From the NCBI RefSeq assembly GCF_003478505.1, contig NZ_QUFI01000056.1:1-11585 (forward strand): DNA of 11,585 nt. The letters are read 5' to 3'. This DNA comes from Clostridium sp. AF27-2AA (lineage in GTDB: Bacteria; Bacillota; Clostridia; Lachnospirales; Lachnospiraceae). Below, in pieces: positions 1-7,927 of this stretch. The notes under the pieces are model-generated. The model was given only the letters and a program-made list of their open reading frames with translations. It ran no database searches and had not been told where the DNA came from. A program made the position numbers and the translations under genes. Positions within the stretch are counted from its first letter, which is position 1. Every line of letters starts with the position of its first letter.

Positions 1-3
1 CCG

Positions 4-41
4 GCTTCGGACCTATATTGGTATTGCTCTTAAATTTTTAT
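4..41. repeat. Left arm of 38-bp terminal inverted repeat
   Basis: These 38 bases are the exact reverse complement of the last 38 bases of the window (11548-11585). The match was followed base by base. It breaks at position 42 against 11547 on the inner side, and the outer side cannot be followed because the right copy runs off the window end. The arm lies just upstream of the rubrerythrin -35 box. Two copies of one insertion sequence flanking the region, a dispersed intergenic repeat, or an assembly break at a repeat would each give this pattern. Confidence 0.9.
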
Positions 42-58
42 AAAATTGAAAAAAAGAG

Positions 59-87
59 TTGACGAAATGAGAAACATCTGCTATATT
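59..87 (+). promoter_or_regulatory. Sigma-A type promoter of the rubrerythrin gene
   Basis: A -35 box TTGACG at 59-64 and a -10 box TATATT at 82-87 are separated by the ideal 17 bases. The expected transcription start is near 94, leaving a leader of about 75 bases before the ATG at 170. The -10 box is partly covered by the dyad at 85-115, so this promoter is probably repressible. Confidence 0.75.
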
Positions 88-115
88 AATATCAGTAACA
101 ATTACTAATATTAAT
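85..115. promoter_or_regulatory. Candidate operator: 14-bp dyad over the -10 box
   Basis: Two arms, ATTAATATCAGTAA at 85-98 and TTACTAATATTAAT at 102-115, are reverse complements at 13 of 14 positions around a 3-base centre. The dyad begins inside the -10 box and covers the likely start site, where a repressor would block initiation. Rubrerythrins are commonly controlled by peroxide or redox sensors, but by eye the site fits neither the PerR box (TTATAATNATTATAA) nor the Rex site, so the regulator is not assigned. Confidence 0.5.
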
Positions 116-169
116 CAAGAACAACAAGTTAGAATATCACACATCAAATAAGAAAAGGAGATCTGAGTT

Positions 170-712
170 ATGAAGAAATGGGTTTGTACTGTATGCGGTT
201 ATGTTTATGAGGGTGAGGCTGCTCCGGAGTTCTGCCCGGTTTGTAAGGCACCGGCTTCCAAGTTCAAAGAGCAGGAGGGCGAGATGACCTGGGCTGCTGA
301 GCATGTCGTAGGTGTTGCACAGGGCGTGAGCGAGGATATCCTGGCAGACCTTCGCGCAAACTTCGAGGGTGAGTGCTCTGAGGTTGGTATGTATCTGGCT
401 ATGGCAAGAGTTGCTCACAGAGAGGGCTATCCGGAGATTGGTCTTTACTGGGAGAAGGCAGCTTACGAAGAGGCAGAGCACGCTGCAAAGTTTGCAGAGC
501 TGTTAGGTGAGGTCGTAACCGATTCCACCAAGAAAAACCTGGAGATGAGAGTAGCTGCAGAGCACGGCGCAACCGAGGGCAAGTTCGACCTGGCTAAGCG
601 TGCGAAAGCTGCAAACCTTGACGCGATCCATGACACCGTTCATGAGATGGCAAAAGACGAGGCTCGTCATGGCAAAGCATTTGAGGGTCTGTTAAAGAGA
701 TACTTTGGTTAA
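170..712 (+). CDS. rbr: Reverse rubrerythrin (rubredoxin domain first, then diiron ferritin-like domain)
   Basis: Cytoplasmic non-haem iron protein of 180 residues that is expected to reduce hydrogen peroxide (and in clostridia also to help consume oxygen) with electrons from NADH via rubredoxin-type carriers. The N-terminus is a compact rubredoxin-like Fe(Cys)4 domain with CxxCG at C6/C9 and CPxC at C22/C25. Residues from about 50 to 180 form the four-helix ferritin-like domain. Visible carboxylate and histidine ligands include E68, the ExxH pair E101/H104, E131 and the second ExxH pair E164/H167. Rubredoxin-first order is the clostridial 'reverse' type; classical rubrerythrins carry rubredoxin at the C-terminus. 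AAGGAG at 155-160 lies 9 bases before the ATG, which fixes the start. The gene has its own promoter and terminator, so it is probably monocistronic and controlled at the dyad upstream. No key residue appears to be missing. Confidence 0.95.
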   Translation: MKKWVCTVCGYVYEGEAAPEFCPVCKAPASKFKEQEGEMTWAAEHVVGVAQGVSEDILADLRANFEGECSEVGMYLAMARVAHREGYPEIGLYWEKAAYEEAEHAAKFAELLGEVVTDSTKKNLEMRVAAEHGATEGKFDLAKRAKAANLDAIHDTVHEMAKDEARHGKAFEGLLKRYFG

Positions 713-1596
713 AAATAAGAGATAAAAATAAGAAGGGCCGCTGTTTGTACAGTGGTCCTTCTTGTTTTGAAAATTTCAGTGCTTATCCTTTGGAAATTTT
801 TTGCTGAAATTCGTTTTCGGTTTCTTTCATCAGAAGTTTTTCCTCCTGAAGCTCTTCTTGTCCTTTTTTTTACCAGATTCTTTTCTGCCTGAAGTTCTTT
901 CCGTTCTTTCTTTTCCAAAACTTCCAGATCTTCTTCCTCCTCAATTAGCATCAGAAGGAAGCAGAGAATCAGAATTCCGCAGGAAATCCATATGGTGCGG
1001 TAGGAAAAATACGTGGTCAGGTGACCGCCGCAGGCTGCGCCAATGGCAAAGGAGGTGATAGCAGTCAGATAGATGGCTGCGGTTTTTCCTTCTTCTTTCT
1101 TTTTCCCGGTTATAAACCGGTAGAGATGATCCATACCACTTCGCAGATTGCCGATACACATGGTGCTGGCATAGGCGCTGCCGCTGACCGTGCGGAAGGA
1201 CTGCACCTGCATGGCACAGGCAAAGGAGGTAAGCGCGTTTGCCAGCCAGTTTACCTGTGGCGGCAGAAAACCGACCACAAAGAGCAGCAGGATTTCCATG
1301 ACCAGAACCAGATGACGCCAGTGGATCTTTCCGGTGTGGCGGCATTTGCTGCGAATAAAGCAGGCAGTAAGAACGCCAAGCGCAAAACAGAATACCGGGA
1401 GAAAATACCGGATGGAATCACGCAAGTCCTCTGAGATCAGATAGCAGCCCATCAGAACAATATTTCCGGTCTGTGCGTTTGCAAAAACATGGTCGCGTAA
1501 AAAATAAGAACAGGCATCCTGGGTTCCGCCGGACAGATTCAGCAGAATCATGATGATCAGTGAGTCAGACATTTGATACCCGTGCTTTCGGTTCAT
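709..1596 (-). CDS. DUF1275/YoaK-type membrane protein with an abnormal, probably frameshifted C-terminus
   Basis: Integral membrane protein of the DUF1275 (YoaK) family, function unknown. The family signature is clear near the N-terminus ([20 protein letters not shown] followed by [10 protein letters not shown]), and about six hydrophobic segments follow to around residue 225. An in-frame ATG exists at 1626, but the ATG at 1596 is preferred because AAGGA sits 6 bases before it; the upstream one has no good site. Beyond the domain the frame enters a Lys/Glu-rich coiled-coil-like tail. It then crosses an 8-A run (864-871 on the plus strand), after which it becomes an Arg/Ser/Thr-rich stretch that runs through the terminator and overlaps the end of the rubrerythrin gene. 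One A fewer restores a coiled-coil-like tail ([20 protein letters not shown], then 6 more residues) with a stop at 783-785, just before the terminator, giving about 270 residues. No good minus-strand promoter was seen in 1627-1814. Confidence 0.75.
   Translation of the reverse strand: MNRKHGYQMSDSLIIMILLNLSGGTQDACSYFLRDHVFANAQTGNIVLMGCYLISEDLRDSIRYFLPVFCFALGVLTACFIRSKCRHTGKIHWRHLVLVMEILLLFVVGFLPPQVNWLANALTSFACAMQVQSFRTVSGSAYASTMCIGNLRSGMDHLYRFITGKKKEEGKTAAIYLTAITSFAIGAACGGHLTTYFSYRTIWISCGILILCFLLMLIEEEEDLEVLEKKERKELQAEKNLVKKRTRRASGGKTSDERNRKRISAKNFQRISTEIFKTRRTTVQTAALLIFISYF
731..768. terminator. Bidirectional intrinsic terminator between rbr and the DUF1275 gene
   Basis: A 13-bp stem (731-743 with 750-762, two G-U pairs on the plus strand) has a 6-base loop and is followed by TGTTTT. 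On the minus strand the same hairpin is followed by a T-rich stretch (TTATTTTTATC). It can therefore end both convergent transcripts. Its position inside the reading frame of the minus-strand gene is an argument that this frame is extended by a frameshift. Confidence 0.85.
864..871 (-). other. A8 homopolymer, probable frameshift or slippage point in the DUF1275 gene
   Basis: On the coding (minus) strand eight consecutive A residues follow GT within the codons for V-K-K. As read, the frame continues into low-quality sequence past the terminator. With seven A residues it continues as Glu/Lys/Leu-rich sequence and stops at 783-785. A real indel, a base-call error or transcriptional slippage are all possible. 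Confidence 0.6.
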
Positions 1597-1703
1597 GAGC
1601 ATTCCTTCTTTCCCTTTCCGTTTCATGTTTTACCACTTATTCTGGATAAAATCAATCCACTTTTGCCGGTTTTTTGTTTCACAGGAAATATAGTATCCGT
1701 CAA

Positions 1704-1733
1704 TTGACAAAATCAGATTTATGAGTGTATAGT
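1704..1733 (+). promoter_or_regulatory. Promoter of the AEC transporter gene
   Basis: Consensus -35 TTGACA at 1704-1709 and -10 TATAGT at 1728-1733 are separated by 18 bases. The -35 box is inside a perfect palindrome GTCAATTGAC (1699-1708). The predicted leader of about 75 bases holds an 8-bp inverted repeat (AAATTACA at 1744-1751, TGTAATTT at 1783-1790) of unknown significance. Confidence 0.6.
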
Positions 1734-1814
1734 AAAGCTCAGCAAATTACAGTGGTGACGCTAAAGAAAAACTGCGGAAATTTGTAATTTATGAAAAAAC
1801 AGAGGTAGACATCT

Positions 1815-2759
1815 ATGGAAAATCTGATATTCAGCCTGAATGCCACGATTCCTATCTTTTTGATGATGGTGCTGGGCGTGTTTTTCAGGAAAACAGGGCT
1901 TTTGAAGGAAAATATGATCAATGGTCTGAACCAGTTTGTGTTTAAGGCAACCCTCCCGGTGCTTCTGTTCGGCGACCTGGCAAAGCAGGATTTTGCCCAG
2001 GCATGGAATGGAAAATTTGTGGCGTTCTGCTTTGTGGTGACACTGGTGAGCATTTCTCTTGTAGCGCTGATGTCCATGGCGCTGAAAGACAAATCCCAGC
2101 GCGGGGAATTCATTCAGGGTGCATACCGCAGCAGTGCGGCGATCCTTGGCATTGCGTTTATCACGAATATCTATGGCAATTCCGGCATGGCACCGCTGAT
2201 GATCATTGGCAGTGTGCCGCTTTATAACATTATGGCAGTTGTCGTTCTTTCCTTCACAAAACCGGGACAGAATGGGATGAGTCCGGAACTGATCAAAAAG
2301 ACCTTAAAGGGAATTGCGACCAATCCGATCATTCTGGGAATTCTGGCAGGTGCATTGTGGTCAGTTTTACGGCTTCCGATGCCAACAATCCTGACAAAGA
2401 CGGTTTCCAGTCTTGGCGGTCTGACAACACCTCTCGGACTGATGGCAATGGGCGCTGCCTTTAACTGGAGCGAAGCGAAATCCGGTATGGGGCCGGCATT
2501 CGCGGCAAGCTTCATGAAGCTGATCGGTCTGTGTACGCTCTTTCTTCCGGTGGCGGTGCTTCTGGGCTTTCGCGAGGCAGAGCTGATCGCAATTTTGGTC
2601 ATGCTGGGTTCCAGCACCACCGTCAGCAGCTACGTTATGGCCCGGAATATGGGACACAGCGGTGTTTTAAGCTCCAGCATTGTGGCAATCACCACACTGG
2701 GAAGCGCGTTTTCCCTGACATTCTGGCTGTATGTGTTAAAGACTCTGGCACTGATCTAA
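1815..2759 (+). CDS. AEC-family (auxin efflux carrier-like) membrane transporter
   Basis: A 314-residue, very hydrophobic protein of the AEC family (Mem_trans). Bacterial members are secondary transporters, some of them for malate or other organic acids; the substrate here cannot be told from sequence. The protein has the family layout: two blocks of about five membrane helices joined by a hydrophilic stretch near residues 148-160. The first helix contains NATIPIFLMMVLG, followed by the FFRKTGLL turn, and VPLYNIMAVVVL around residues 135-146 carries the conserved Asn of the first block. The second block contains the GGLTTPLGLMAMG segment and a Gly/Ser/Thr-rich late helix (LGSSTTVSS). Length is normal for the family. 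AGAGG at 1801-1805 lies 9 bases before the ATG. The gene is divergent from the DUF1275 gene, convergent with the polyamine locus, and appears monocistronic. Confidence 0.88.
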   Translation: MENLIFSLNATIPIFLMMVLGVFFRKTGLLKENMINGLNQFVFKATLPVLLFGDLAKQDFAQAWNGKFVAFCFVVTLVSISLVALMSMALKDKSQRGEFIQGAYRSSAAILGIAFITNIYGNSGMAPLMIIGSVPLYNIMAVVVLSFTKPGQNGMSPELIKKTLKGIATNPIILGILAGALWSVLRLPMPTILTKTVSSLGGLTTPLGLMAMGAAFNWSEAKSGMGPAFAASFMKLIGLCTLFLPVAVLLGFREAELIAILVMLGSSTTVSSYVMARNMGHSGVLSSSIVAITTLGSAFSLTFWLYVLKTLALI

Positions 2760-2816
2760 ACGGATCAGGCATGAATTAGTTGCTTATAAATAACTAAAAC
2801 ATAATTGATTAAAACA

Positions 2817-2860
2817 AAACCCCCCGGGGCGCAGCTTCTACACTGCGTTCCGGGGGGTTT
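2817..2860. terminator. Strong bidirectional intrinsic terminator
   Basis: An 18-bp stem (2817-2834 with 2843-2860, two G-U pairs on the plus strand) contains six consecutive C-G pairs and has an 8-base loop. On the minus strand it is followed by TTTTGTTTT, a good U-tract for ending the pot operon. On the plus strand the stem's own terminal TTT and the following pyrimidine-rich bases serve the AEC transporter. It sits between the two convergent stop codons. Confidence 0.9.
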
Positions 2861-2881
2861 ATCGTCTTTACTTATCAATAT

Positions 2882-4000
2882 TTACTTGGACTTAACTTCC
2901 TTCCATGCCTCATTATAAAGCTCATCCACATCATCGCCCAGGTACTTTAATACCTCGGCATTCTTGATGGAGTCGATGTCCGGGAAAACTGCCTTGTTGT
3001 TCTGCATGTCCTCATCTAACAGCTCAAATGTGCCCTTGTTCGGGGTGGAGTAGGTGATGTACTCAAAGTTCTTCTTTGCGATGTCCGGTCTGCACAGGAA
3101 GTTGATCCACTTCTCAGCATTCTCTTTGTTTTTCGCATTTTTCGGGATGACCCAGCAGTCGATGAACAGGTCGGTGCCCTCTTCTGGGATCACATATTCC
3201 AGGTTGTCGGTGCCGTCCTCGCCCTGAATGTAGAGCATCTCGCCGGAGTAGATGATGCCGACAGCGGCCTCGCCGCCGATCATCTTGTCACGAACCTGGT
3301 CTACCACATAAGCCTGGACCAGTGGCTTCTGGTCGATCAGATCCTGCTTGGCCTTGTTGATCTCATCCGGGTTGGTGCTGTTTAAGGAGTAGCCGTTTTT
3401 CTTTAGACCGGTCATGAAGGCGCTGCGGATGCTGTCCTGCATGAGGATCTCGCCGCTTAAGCGCTCATCCCACAGGTCTGCCCATTTGGTCGGTGCCGGA
3501 ACGCCAAGCTCCTGCAGGCGCTCCTTGTTGTAGAGGATGCCGATGGTGCCCCAGGTGTACGGAACAGCGTACTTATTTTCCGGATCGAAGGACTTGGAAA
3601 GCTCCATGTAAAGCGGATCAATCTGGTCGATGTTCGGTACATTATCAAAGTTGATCTCGGCCAGAAGGTCATGCTCGCGCATTTTCTGGATCATGAAATC
3701 AGACGGACATACCGCATCGTAGGCAATGCCGCCGGCCTCGATGACCGGATACATCTCCTCGTTGGTCTCGAACAGGTCATAGACAACCTTGATTCCGGTC
3801 TCTTCTTCGAACTCATCAATGACGGATTCATCAATGTACTCGCCCCAGTTGTAAACGTAGAGCTCGCCGGCGTCACCGGATGCGGCAGAATCACCGGAGT
3901 TACCGGAAACAGAGCTGTCAGACGCAGAAGCGCCGCAGCCGGTTACAGCAAGTGCCGCTGCGGACAGTGCCGCAGCAGATACGATCCATCTTTTTTTCAT
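2882..4000 (-). CDS. potD: Polyamine-binding lipoprotein PotD, downstream copy
   Basis: Substrate-binding lipoprotein (372 residues) of a spermidine/putrescine ABC importer, held on the outer face of the membrane. Signal peptide with KKR, a hydrophobic core and lipobox VTGC, so C22 is the lipidated residue; a Ser/Gly/Asp-rich linker runs to about residue 45. The mature domain starts with YVYNWGEYI (residues 48-56), the PotD-family polyamine motif, and ends with a standard SBP C-terminus. The reading frame extends upstream to 4069, but the ATG at 4000 is chosen: GAGGAG lies 9 bases before it and MKKR opens a proper signal peptide. It is the last gene of the operon, 44 bases after its paralogue, with about 80% identity to it (hand count). 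Aligned by eye to E. coli PotD, the Trp255 position is F279, Glu171 is S193 and Trp229 is Y251, while the Asp168 and Asp257 equivalents (D189, D281) are kept. Altered ligand preference is therefore possible. Confidence 0.92.
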   Translation of the reverse strand: MKKRWIVSAAALSAAALAVTGCGASASDSSVSGNSGDSAASGDAGELYVYNWGEYIDESVIDEFEEETGIKVVYDLFETNEEMYPVIEAGGIAYDAVCPSDFMIQKMREHDLLAEINFDNVPNIDQIDPLYMELSKSFDPENKYAVPYTWGTIGILYNKERLQELGVPAPTKWADLWDERLSGEILMQDSIRSAFMTGLKKNGYSLNSTNPDEINKAKQDLIDQKPLVQAYVVDQVRDKMIGGEAAVGIIYSGEMLYIQGEDGTDNLEYVIPEEGTDLFIDCWVIPKNAKNKENAEKWINFLCRPDIAKKNFEYITYSTPNKGTFELLDEDMQNNKAVFPDIDSIKNAEVLKYLGDDVDELYNEAWKEVKSK

Positions 4001-4044
4001 TTTCTCAATCTCCTCTTGTATTGTGTAATATGTCTGAATTTTAT

Positions 4045-5175
4045 TTAGTTTGCTTTGACTTCTTTCCAAAGCTCATTGTAAATAGCATCGGTGTCATCAC
4101 CCAGGTACTGATAAACCTCAGAATCCTTCAGGGAATCGATATCCGGGAAGACAGCCTTGTTGTTTTGCATGTCTTCATCCAGCAGCTCGAATGCGCCCTT
4201 GTTCGGAGTCGGGTAGGTGATGTACTCAAAGTTCGCCTTTGCGATTTCCGGACGGCACATAAAGTCAATCCATTTTTCTGCATTTTCTTTGTTTTTCGCG
4301 TTTTTCGGAATGACCCAGGAATCCAGCCACAGGTTGGTTCCCTCTTCCGGAATCACGTATTCCAGATCATAGTCCAGTCCAAGGCTTACGGCCTCATCCT
4401 GGATATACAGCATTTCGCCGGAATAGATGACACCGACAGCAGCCTCGCCGCCGATCATTTTATCTCTTACCTGGTCGATCACGTAAGCCTGGACAAGCGG
4501 TTTCTGGTCTATCAGCTCCTGCTTTGCCTGCTCAAGCTCGTCCTTGCTTTCGCTGTTCATGGAGTAGCCGTCTTTCTTTAAAGCAACCATGAAGGCGTCG
4601 CGGACGCTGTCCTGCATGAGGATCTCGCCGCTTAAGCGTTCATCCCACAGATCAGCCCATTTGGTCGGTGCCGGAACACCAAGCTCGTCTAACAGTTTGG
4701 TATTGTACAGGATACCGACCGTTCCCCAGCAGTAAGGAACAGAGTATTTGTTTTCCGGGTCAAAGGCCTGGGACATTTCCATGTAAGCCGGATCAATCTG
4801 GTCAATGTTCGGAATGTTGTCGAAGTTTAACTCAGCCAGCAGGTCGTTTTCACGCATTTTCTGGATCATATAATCGGACGGACATACGACATCGTAGTTG
4901 ACAGCACCGGCCTCGATGACCGGATACATCTCCTCGTTGGTCTCAAACAGGTCGTAAACAACGGTAATGCCGGTCTCCTCCTCAAACTGGGAAATGACAT
5001 CCTCGTCAATATACTCGCCCCAGTTGTAAACATACAGTTCGCCGCCATCCGCACTGCCGGAAGCAGCGGAATCCGTGCCGGAGGCTCCGGCGTTTCCGGA
5101 CGCACCGCAGCCGGACAGAAGGGCGGAAGCGGCAGTAAGGCCTGCTATGGAAATTGCAAATACTCTCTTTTTCAT
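4045..5175 (-). CDS. potD: Polyamine-binding lipoprotein PotD, upstream copy
   Basis: Substrate-binding lipoprotein (376 residues) of the spermidine/putrescine ABC importer. Lipobox LSGC places the lipidated residue at C23, after a KKR-led signal peptide. The mature domain begins at YVYNWGEYI (48-56). Compared with E. coli PotD by eye, this copy keeps W283 and D285 (Trp255, Asp257), D189 (Asp168) and an acidic residue D193 at the Glu171 position, so it looks the more canonical of the two; Trp229 is Y251. It carries 4 extra residues near 262-269 relative to its paralogue. Two ATGs lie two codons apart; the second (5175) is preferred because GAGGAG sits 6 bases before it and directly abuts the first. 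It starts 33 bases after potC. The shared CAAGAGGAGAT ribosome-site context of both potD genes supports tandem duplication of the whole unit. Confidence 0.93.
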   Translation of the reverse strand: MKKRVFAISIAGLTAASALLSGCGASGNAGASGTDSAASGSADGGELYVYNWGEYIDEDVISQFEEETGITVVYDLFETNEEMYPVIEAGAVNYDVVCPSDYMIQKMRENDLLAELNFDNIPNIDQIDPAYMEMSQAFDPENKYSVPYCWGTVGILYNTKLLDELGVPAPTKWADLWDERLSGEILMQDSVRDAFMVALKKDGYSMNSESKDELEQAKQELIDQKPLVQAYVIDQVRDKMIGGEAAVGVIYSGEMLYIQDEAVSLGLDYDLEYVIPEEGTNLWLDSWVIPKNAKNKENAEKWIDFMCRPEIAKANFEYITYPTPNKGAFELLDEDMQNNKAVFPDIDSLKDSEVYQYLGDDTDAIYNELWKEVKAN

Positions 5176-5208
5176 AGTCATCTCCTCTTGCTCATGGTTA
5201 TGGTAATA

Positions 5209-6003
5209 TTAAGCCTCCTGCTTTTTCTTCGGAGCAAAATTGCTGATCAGAAGCAGGGCCAGGACAGCCACGAAGATCACGGTGGATAGTGCGTACATGG
5301 ACGGCTTGATGCCGCGGCGCACCTCACTGTAGATCAGGGTGGACAGGGTGTTGATGCCGGCGCCTCTGGTAAAGTGGGTAATGATGAAATCATCCAGGGA
5401 CATGGTGAAGGCCAGCAGAAAGCCGGAAAGCACGCCCGGTAAAATGTCCGGGAACACCACCTTAAAGAAGGCGCGGAGCGGGCTTGCGCCCAGATCCAGC
5501 GCTGCCTCGTAGGTGAAGCGGTTGGTCTGCTTTAATTTTGGCATGACGCTCAGGATCACATAGGGAATATTGAAGGTGATATGGGCGATCAGCACGGTTT
5601 TAAAGCCAAGGGATACGCCGAAGGCGATGAAGGCCAGCATCAGGGAGATGCCGGTCACGATATCGGCATTTAACATCGGGATATTGGTGATTCCCATGAC
5701 GATGGTCTGGGGAATCTGTTTCATGCTGCTGATGGCAATGGAAGCCGCAGTGCCGATGATGGTGGCGATCAGTGCGGATAAAAATGCGATCAGCAGGGTG
5801 TTCTGCAAAGCGGCCATGATGTTGCGGCTGGCAAACATCTGGGTGTACCACTGCAGCGTGAACCCGCCCCACTGGGTACGGGATTTGGAACTGTTAAAGG
5901 ATAACACCACCATGGTGGCAATCGGCGCGTATAAAAACAGCATGATGAGCACCAGGTAGAAATCCTGCAGGAACCGTCTGAAATTCTGTCGGATCTTATT
6001 CAT
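5209..6003 (-). CDS. potC: Polyamine ABC transporter permease PotC
   Basis: Inner-membrane permease (264 residues) that pairs with PotB to form the channel. About six membrane helices are visible, beginning near residues 16-36. The cytoplasmic EAA loop that contacts the ATPase is at about 166-190 (EAALDLGASPLRAFFKVVFP). PotC-type features include NADIVTG around 112-118 and the SLDDFIITHF segment at 202-211. Its ATG overlaps the potB stop by one base (TAATG), and AAGGGAG lies 9 bases before it inside potB, so translation is likely coupled. In some Firmicutes potC and potD are fused; here they are separate genes. Confidence 0.93.
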   Translation of the reverse strand: MNKIRQNFRRFLQDFYLVLIMLFLYAPIATMVVLSFNSSKSRTQWGGFTLQWYTQMFASRNIMAALQNTLLIAFLSALIATIIGTAASIAISSMKQIPQTIVMGITNIPMLNADIVTGISLMLAFIAFGVSLGFKTVLIAHITFNIPYVILSVMPKLKQTNRFTYEAALDLGASPLRAFFKVVFPDILPGVLSGFLLAFTMSLDDFIITHFTRGAGINTLSTLIYSEVRRGIKPSMYALSTVIFVAVLALLLISNFAPKKKQEA

Positions 6004-6815
6004 TAGAATGTACTCCCTTCGCCGTTTTTATCGTATTTTGCGATCAGCGCCATGCTGATCAGGATGAAGACCATAAGAACCAGGGAGAGGCCGGAGCCTA
6101 AGTTCCAGTTGCTGCCCTTGGTGAATTCCTGCTCAATGACATTGCCGATCAGGAGGATCTTGCTGCCGCCCAGTAAGTTGGAGATTACGAAGGTGGTCAG
6201 GGATGGTACAAATACCATGGTAATGCCGCTGATGATGCCCGGCACACTAAGCGGGAACCACACCCACAGTAAGGTCTGAGTGAAGCTTGCGCCCAGGTCT
6301 CTTGCCGCGTTGATGGTGTTGTCATCGATCTTGCACAGTACGTTATAAATAGGAAGCACCATGAAGGGCAGGAAGTTGTAAACCATGCCCAGGATGATGG
6401 CTCCCGGGGTGTTGATGAGGTTCTGGTTCGGCAGGTGCAGGGCAGTTAAGATGCCGTTGATAACGCCGCTTTTTTCCAGAAGGGTCTGCCATGCCAGGGT
6501 GCGCAGCAGAAAGTTCATCCACATCGGAAGGATGAAGATGAAAACAATGAAGCTGCCCTGGCCGATGCCGCGGTTACGAAGGATCATGGCCAGTGGGTAG
6601 GCTAAAAGCAGGCAGATGACGGTGCTCACCAGGGAAAGTCCCAGGGAAAGCCACAGGGCTTTCACATGCTCCGGGGTGGAGATTGAGAGCACGTTTGCCA
6701 GGGTAAAGGCCCCGGACTTATCCGTCAGTCCGTAATAGACGATCAGAAGCAGCGGAATGACGATGAAACCAACCATCCAGACCAGGTACGGTCCAGCTAA
6801 CCATTTCTTATTCAT
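6003..6815 (-). CDS. potB: Polyamine ABC transporter permease PotB
   Basis: Inner-membrane permease (270 residues from the chosen start), partner of PotC. Hydrophobic helices begin at residues 9-30 and six are expected. The EAA loop is at about 168-193 ([20 protein letters not shown]). The frame is open to an ATG at 6836, but the ATG at 6815 is preferred: GAGGAGG and GGGAG lie upstream of it, while the upstream ATG directly abuts its AGAGG. With this start potB overlaps the end of potA by 8 bases (ATGAATAA), an arrangement that fits translational coupling. Length is typical of the family. Confidence 0.92.
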   Translation of the reverse strand: MNKKWLAGPYLVWMVGFIVIPLLLIVYYGLTDKSGAFTLANVLSISTPEHVKALWLSLGLSLVSTVICLLLAYPLAMILRNRGIGQGSFIVFIFILPMWMNFLLRTLAWQTLLEKSGVINGILTALHLPNQNLINTPGAIILGMVYNFLPFMVLPIYNVLCKIDDNTINAARDLGASFTQTLLWVWFPLSVPGIISGITMVFVPSLTTFVISNLLGGSKILLIGNVIEQEFTKGSNWNLGSGLSLVLMVFILISMALIAKYDKNGEGSTF

Positions 6816-7884
6816 TGACTCCCACAGCCTCCTCATCCTCTGATGCCGGTTTGTTCATGATCTGGATATCGAACGGATCCACCTTGATGCCGACCTGTTT
6901 TCCTACCGGGCACATATCGGTGCTGTGGACCAGCCATTCGAAGCCGTCCGGAGTGGTAACCTCCATTTCGTAGTGAACGCCCTTGAAAATCAGATGCGTG
7001 CAGGTGCCCACCAGAGTGCCCTCGGACGGGTCAACCAGATCAATGTCCTCCGGGCGGATCACTACGTCAACCGGCTTATTGTTGCCAAAGCCCTTGTCCA
7101 CGCAGGCGAATCTGGCACCGAAGATTTCCACCAGCTCATCGCGGAGCATGATGCCCGGAACGATGTTGCTCTCGCCGATGAAGTCTGCCACAAAGGCGTT
7201 TTCCGGCTCGTTGTAAATCTGCTCCGGAGTGCCCATCTGCTGGATATAGCCCTGGTTCATGACGACGATGGTGTCAGACATGGTCAGTGCCTCTTCCTGG
7301 TCGTGGGTAACGTAGATGAAGGTGATGCCCAGCTCGTTCTTTAAGCGGATCAGCTCATACTGCATGTCCTGGCGCAGCTTTAAGTCCAGGGCGCCTAACG
7401 GCTCGTCCAAGAGCAACAGGCGCGGCTCGTTTACGATGGCGCGGGCAATGGCGATACGCTGCTGCTGGCCGCCGCTTAAGGAATCTACGGTACGCTTCTC
7501 GTAGCCGTCCAGGTTTACCAGTTTCAGTGCGTATTTGATCTTATCATCAATGTAGGCCTTGGATTTTCCCTTGATCTTTAAGCCGAAGGCAATGTTTTCC
7601 GCAATGTTCATGTGGGTAAACAGGGCATATTTCTGGAATACCGTGTTTAACTGGCGCTTGTTCGGCGGCAGCTTGCTGATGTCAGCGCCGTCGAAGATGA
7701 CCTTTCCGGTGTCGGCGGTCTCAAAGCCGCCGATGATGCGCAGGGTTGTGGTTTTGCCGCAGCCGCTGGGGCCAAGTAAGGTCACAAAAGAATTTTCCTT
7801 TACGGAAAGGTTAAGGTCATCTAAGACCATGGTGTTGTCGAAGCTTTTTGAAATATTGACCAGATCAATCAGGGGCTGTGCCAT
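6808..7884 (-). CDS. potA: Polyamine ABC transporter ATP-binding protein PotA
   Basis: Cytoplasmic ATPase (358 residues) that drives the PotBC channel. All nucleotide-binding motifs are present: Walker A GPSGCGKT (38-45), Q-loop Q84, signature LSGGQQQR (136-143), Walker B LLLLDEP (156-162) with catalytic E161, and switch H194 in THDQEEAL. Residues from about 235 onward form the regulatory TOBE-type C-terminal domain with the VIRPEDI motif (275-281). AGGAGG at 7894-7899 lies 9 bases before the ATG. It is the first transporter gene, with potB overlapping its 3' end. A 110-base gap holding a 12-bp palindrome and a hairpin separates it from the regulator gene, so it may be transcribed from the regulator promoter, from its own, or from both. 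Confidence 0.96.
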   Translation of the reverse strand: MAQPLIDLVNISKSFDNTMVLDDLNLSVKENSFVTLLGPSGCGKTTTLRIIGGFETADTGKVIFDGADISKLPPNKRQLNTVFQKYALFTHMNIAENIAFGLKIKGKSKAYIDDKIKYALKLVNLDGYEKRTVDSLSGGQQQRIAIARAIVNEPRLLLLDEPLGALDLKLRQDMQYELIRLKNELGITFIYVTHDQEEALTMSDTIVVMNQGYIQQMGTPEQIYNEPENAFVADFIGESNIVPGIMLRDELVEIFGARFACVDKGFGNNKPVDVVIRPEDIDLVDPSEGTLVGTCTHLIFKGVHYEMEVTTPDGFEWLVHSTDMCPVGKQVGIKVDPFDIQIMNKPASEDEEAVGVNE

Positions 7885-7915
7885 CGCAGTATTCCTCCTA
7901 AAGTAAGTTTATAAA

Positions 7916-7927
7916 ATCACATGTGAT
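7916..7927. promoter_or_regulatory. Perfect 12-bp palindrome upstream of potA, candidate operator
   Basis: ATCACATGTGAT is a perfect palindrome; two more flanking pairs (7913-7914 with 7929-7930) also match after one mismatch. It begins 32 bases before the potA ATG and is next to an AT-rich TTTATAAA stretch on the minus strand that could be a -10 region, although no good -35 was found. It could be a site for the XRE-cupin regulator encoded just upstream. I did not find this palindrome in front of the regulator gene. Confidence 0.4.

Noticed and set aside
85..115. PerR box before the rubrerythrin gene
   Set aside because: The dyad is a plausible operator, but its core does not match TTATAATNATTATAA well, so I did not name PerR as the regulator.
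2776..2797. TTAGTT/AACTAA inverted repeat after the AEC transporter gene
   Set aside because: Only 6 bp of A/T-rich stem in a 3' untranslated region next to a much stronger terminator; no clear role.
4001..4069. N-terminal extension of the downstream potD with an ATG at 4069
   Set aside because: It would add 23 polar residues before a perfect signal peptide and overlap the preceding potD. The ATG at 4000 has a proper ribosome binding site.
3880..4581. Long plus-strand open frame opposite the two potD genes
   Set aside because: It crosses the end of one strong CDS and the start of another on the opposite strand, resembles no family I know and has no convincing ribosome binding site. It is an antisense shadow.
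6925..7344. Plus-strand open frame opposite potA
   Set aside because: It lies wholly inside the clear potA coding region on the other strand, and its sequence shows no recognisable domain.
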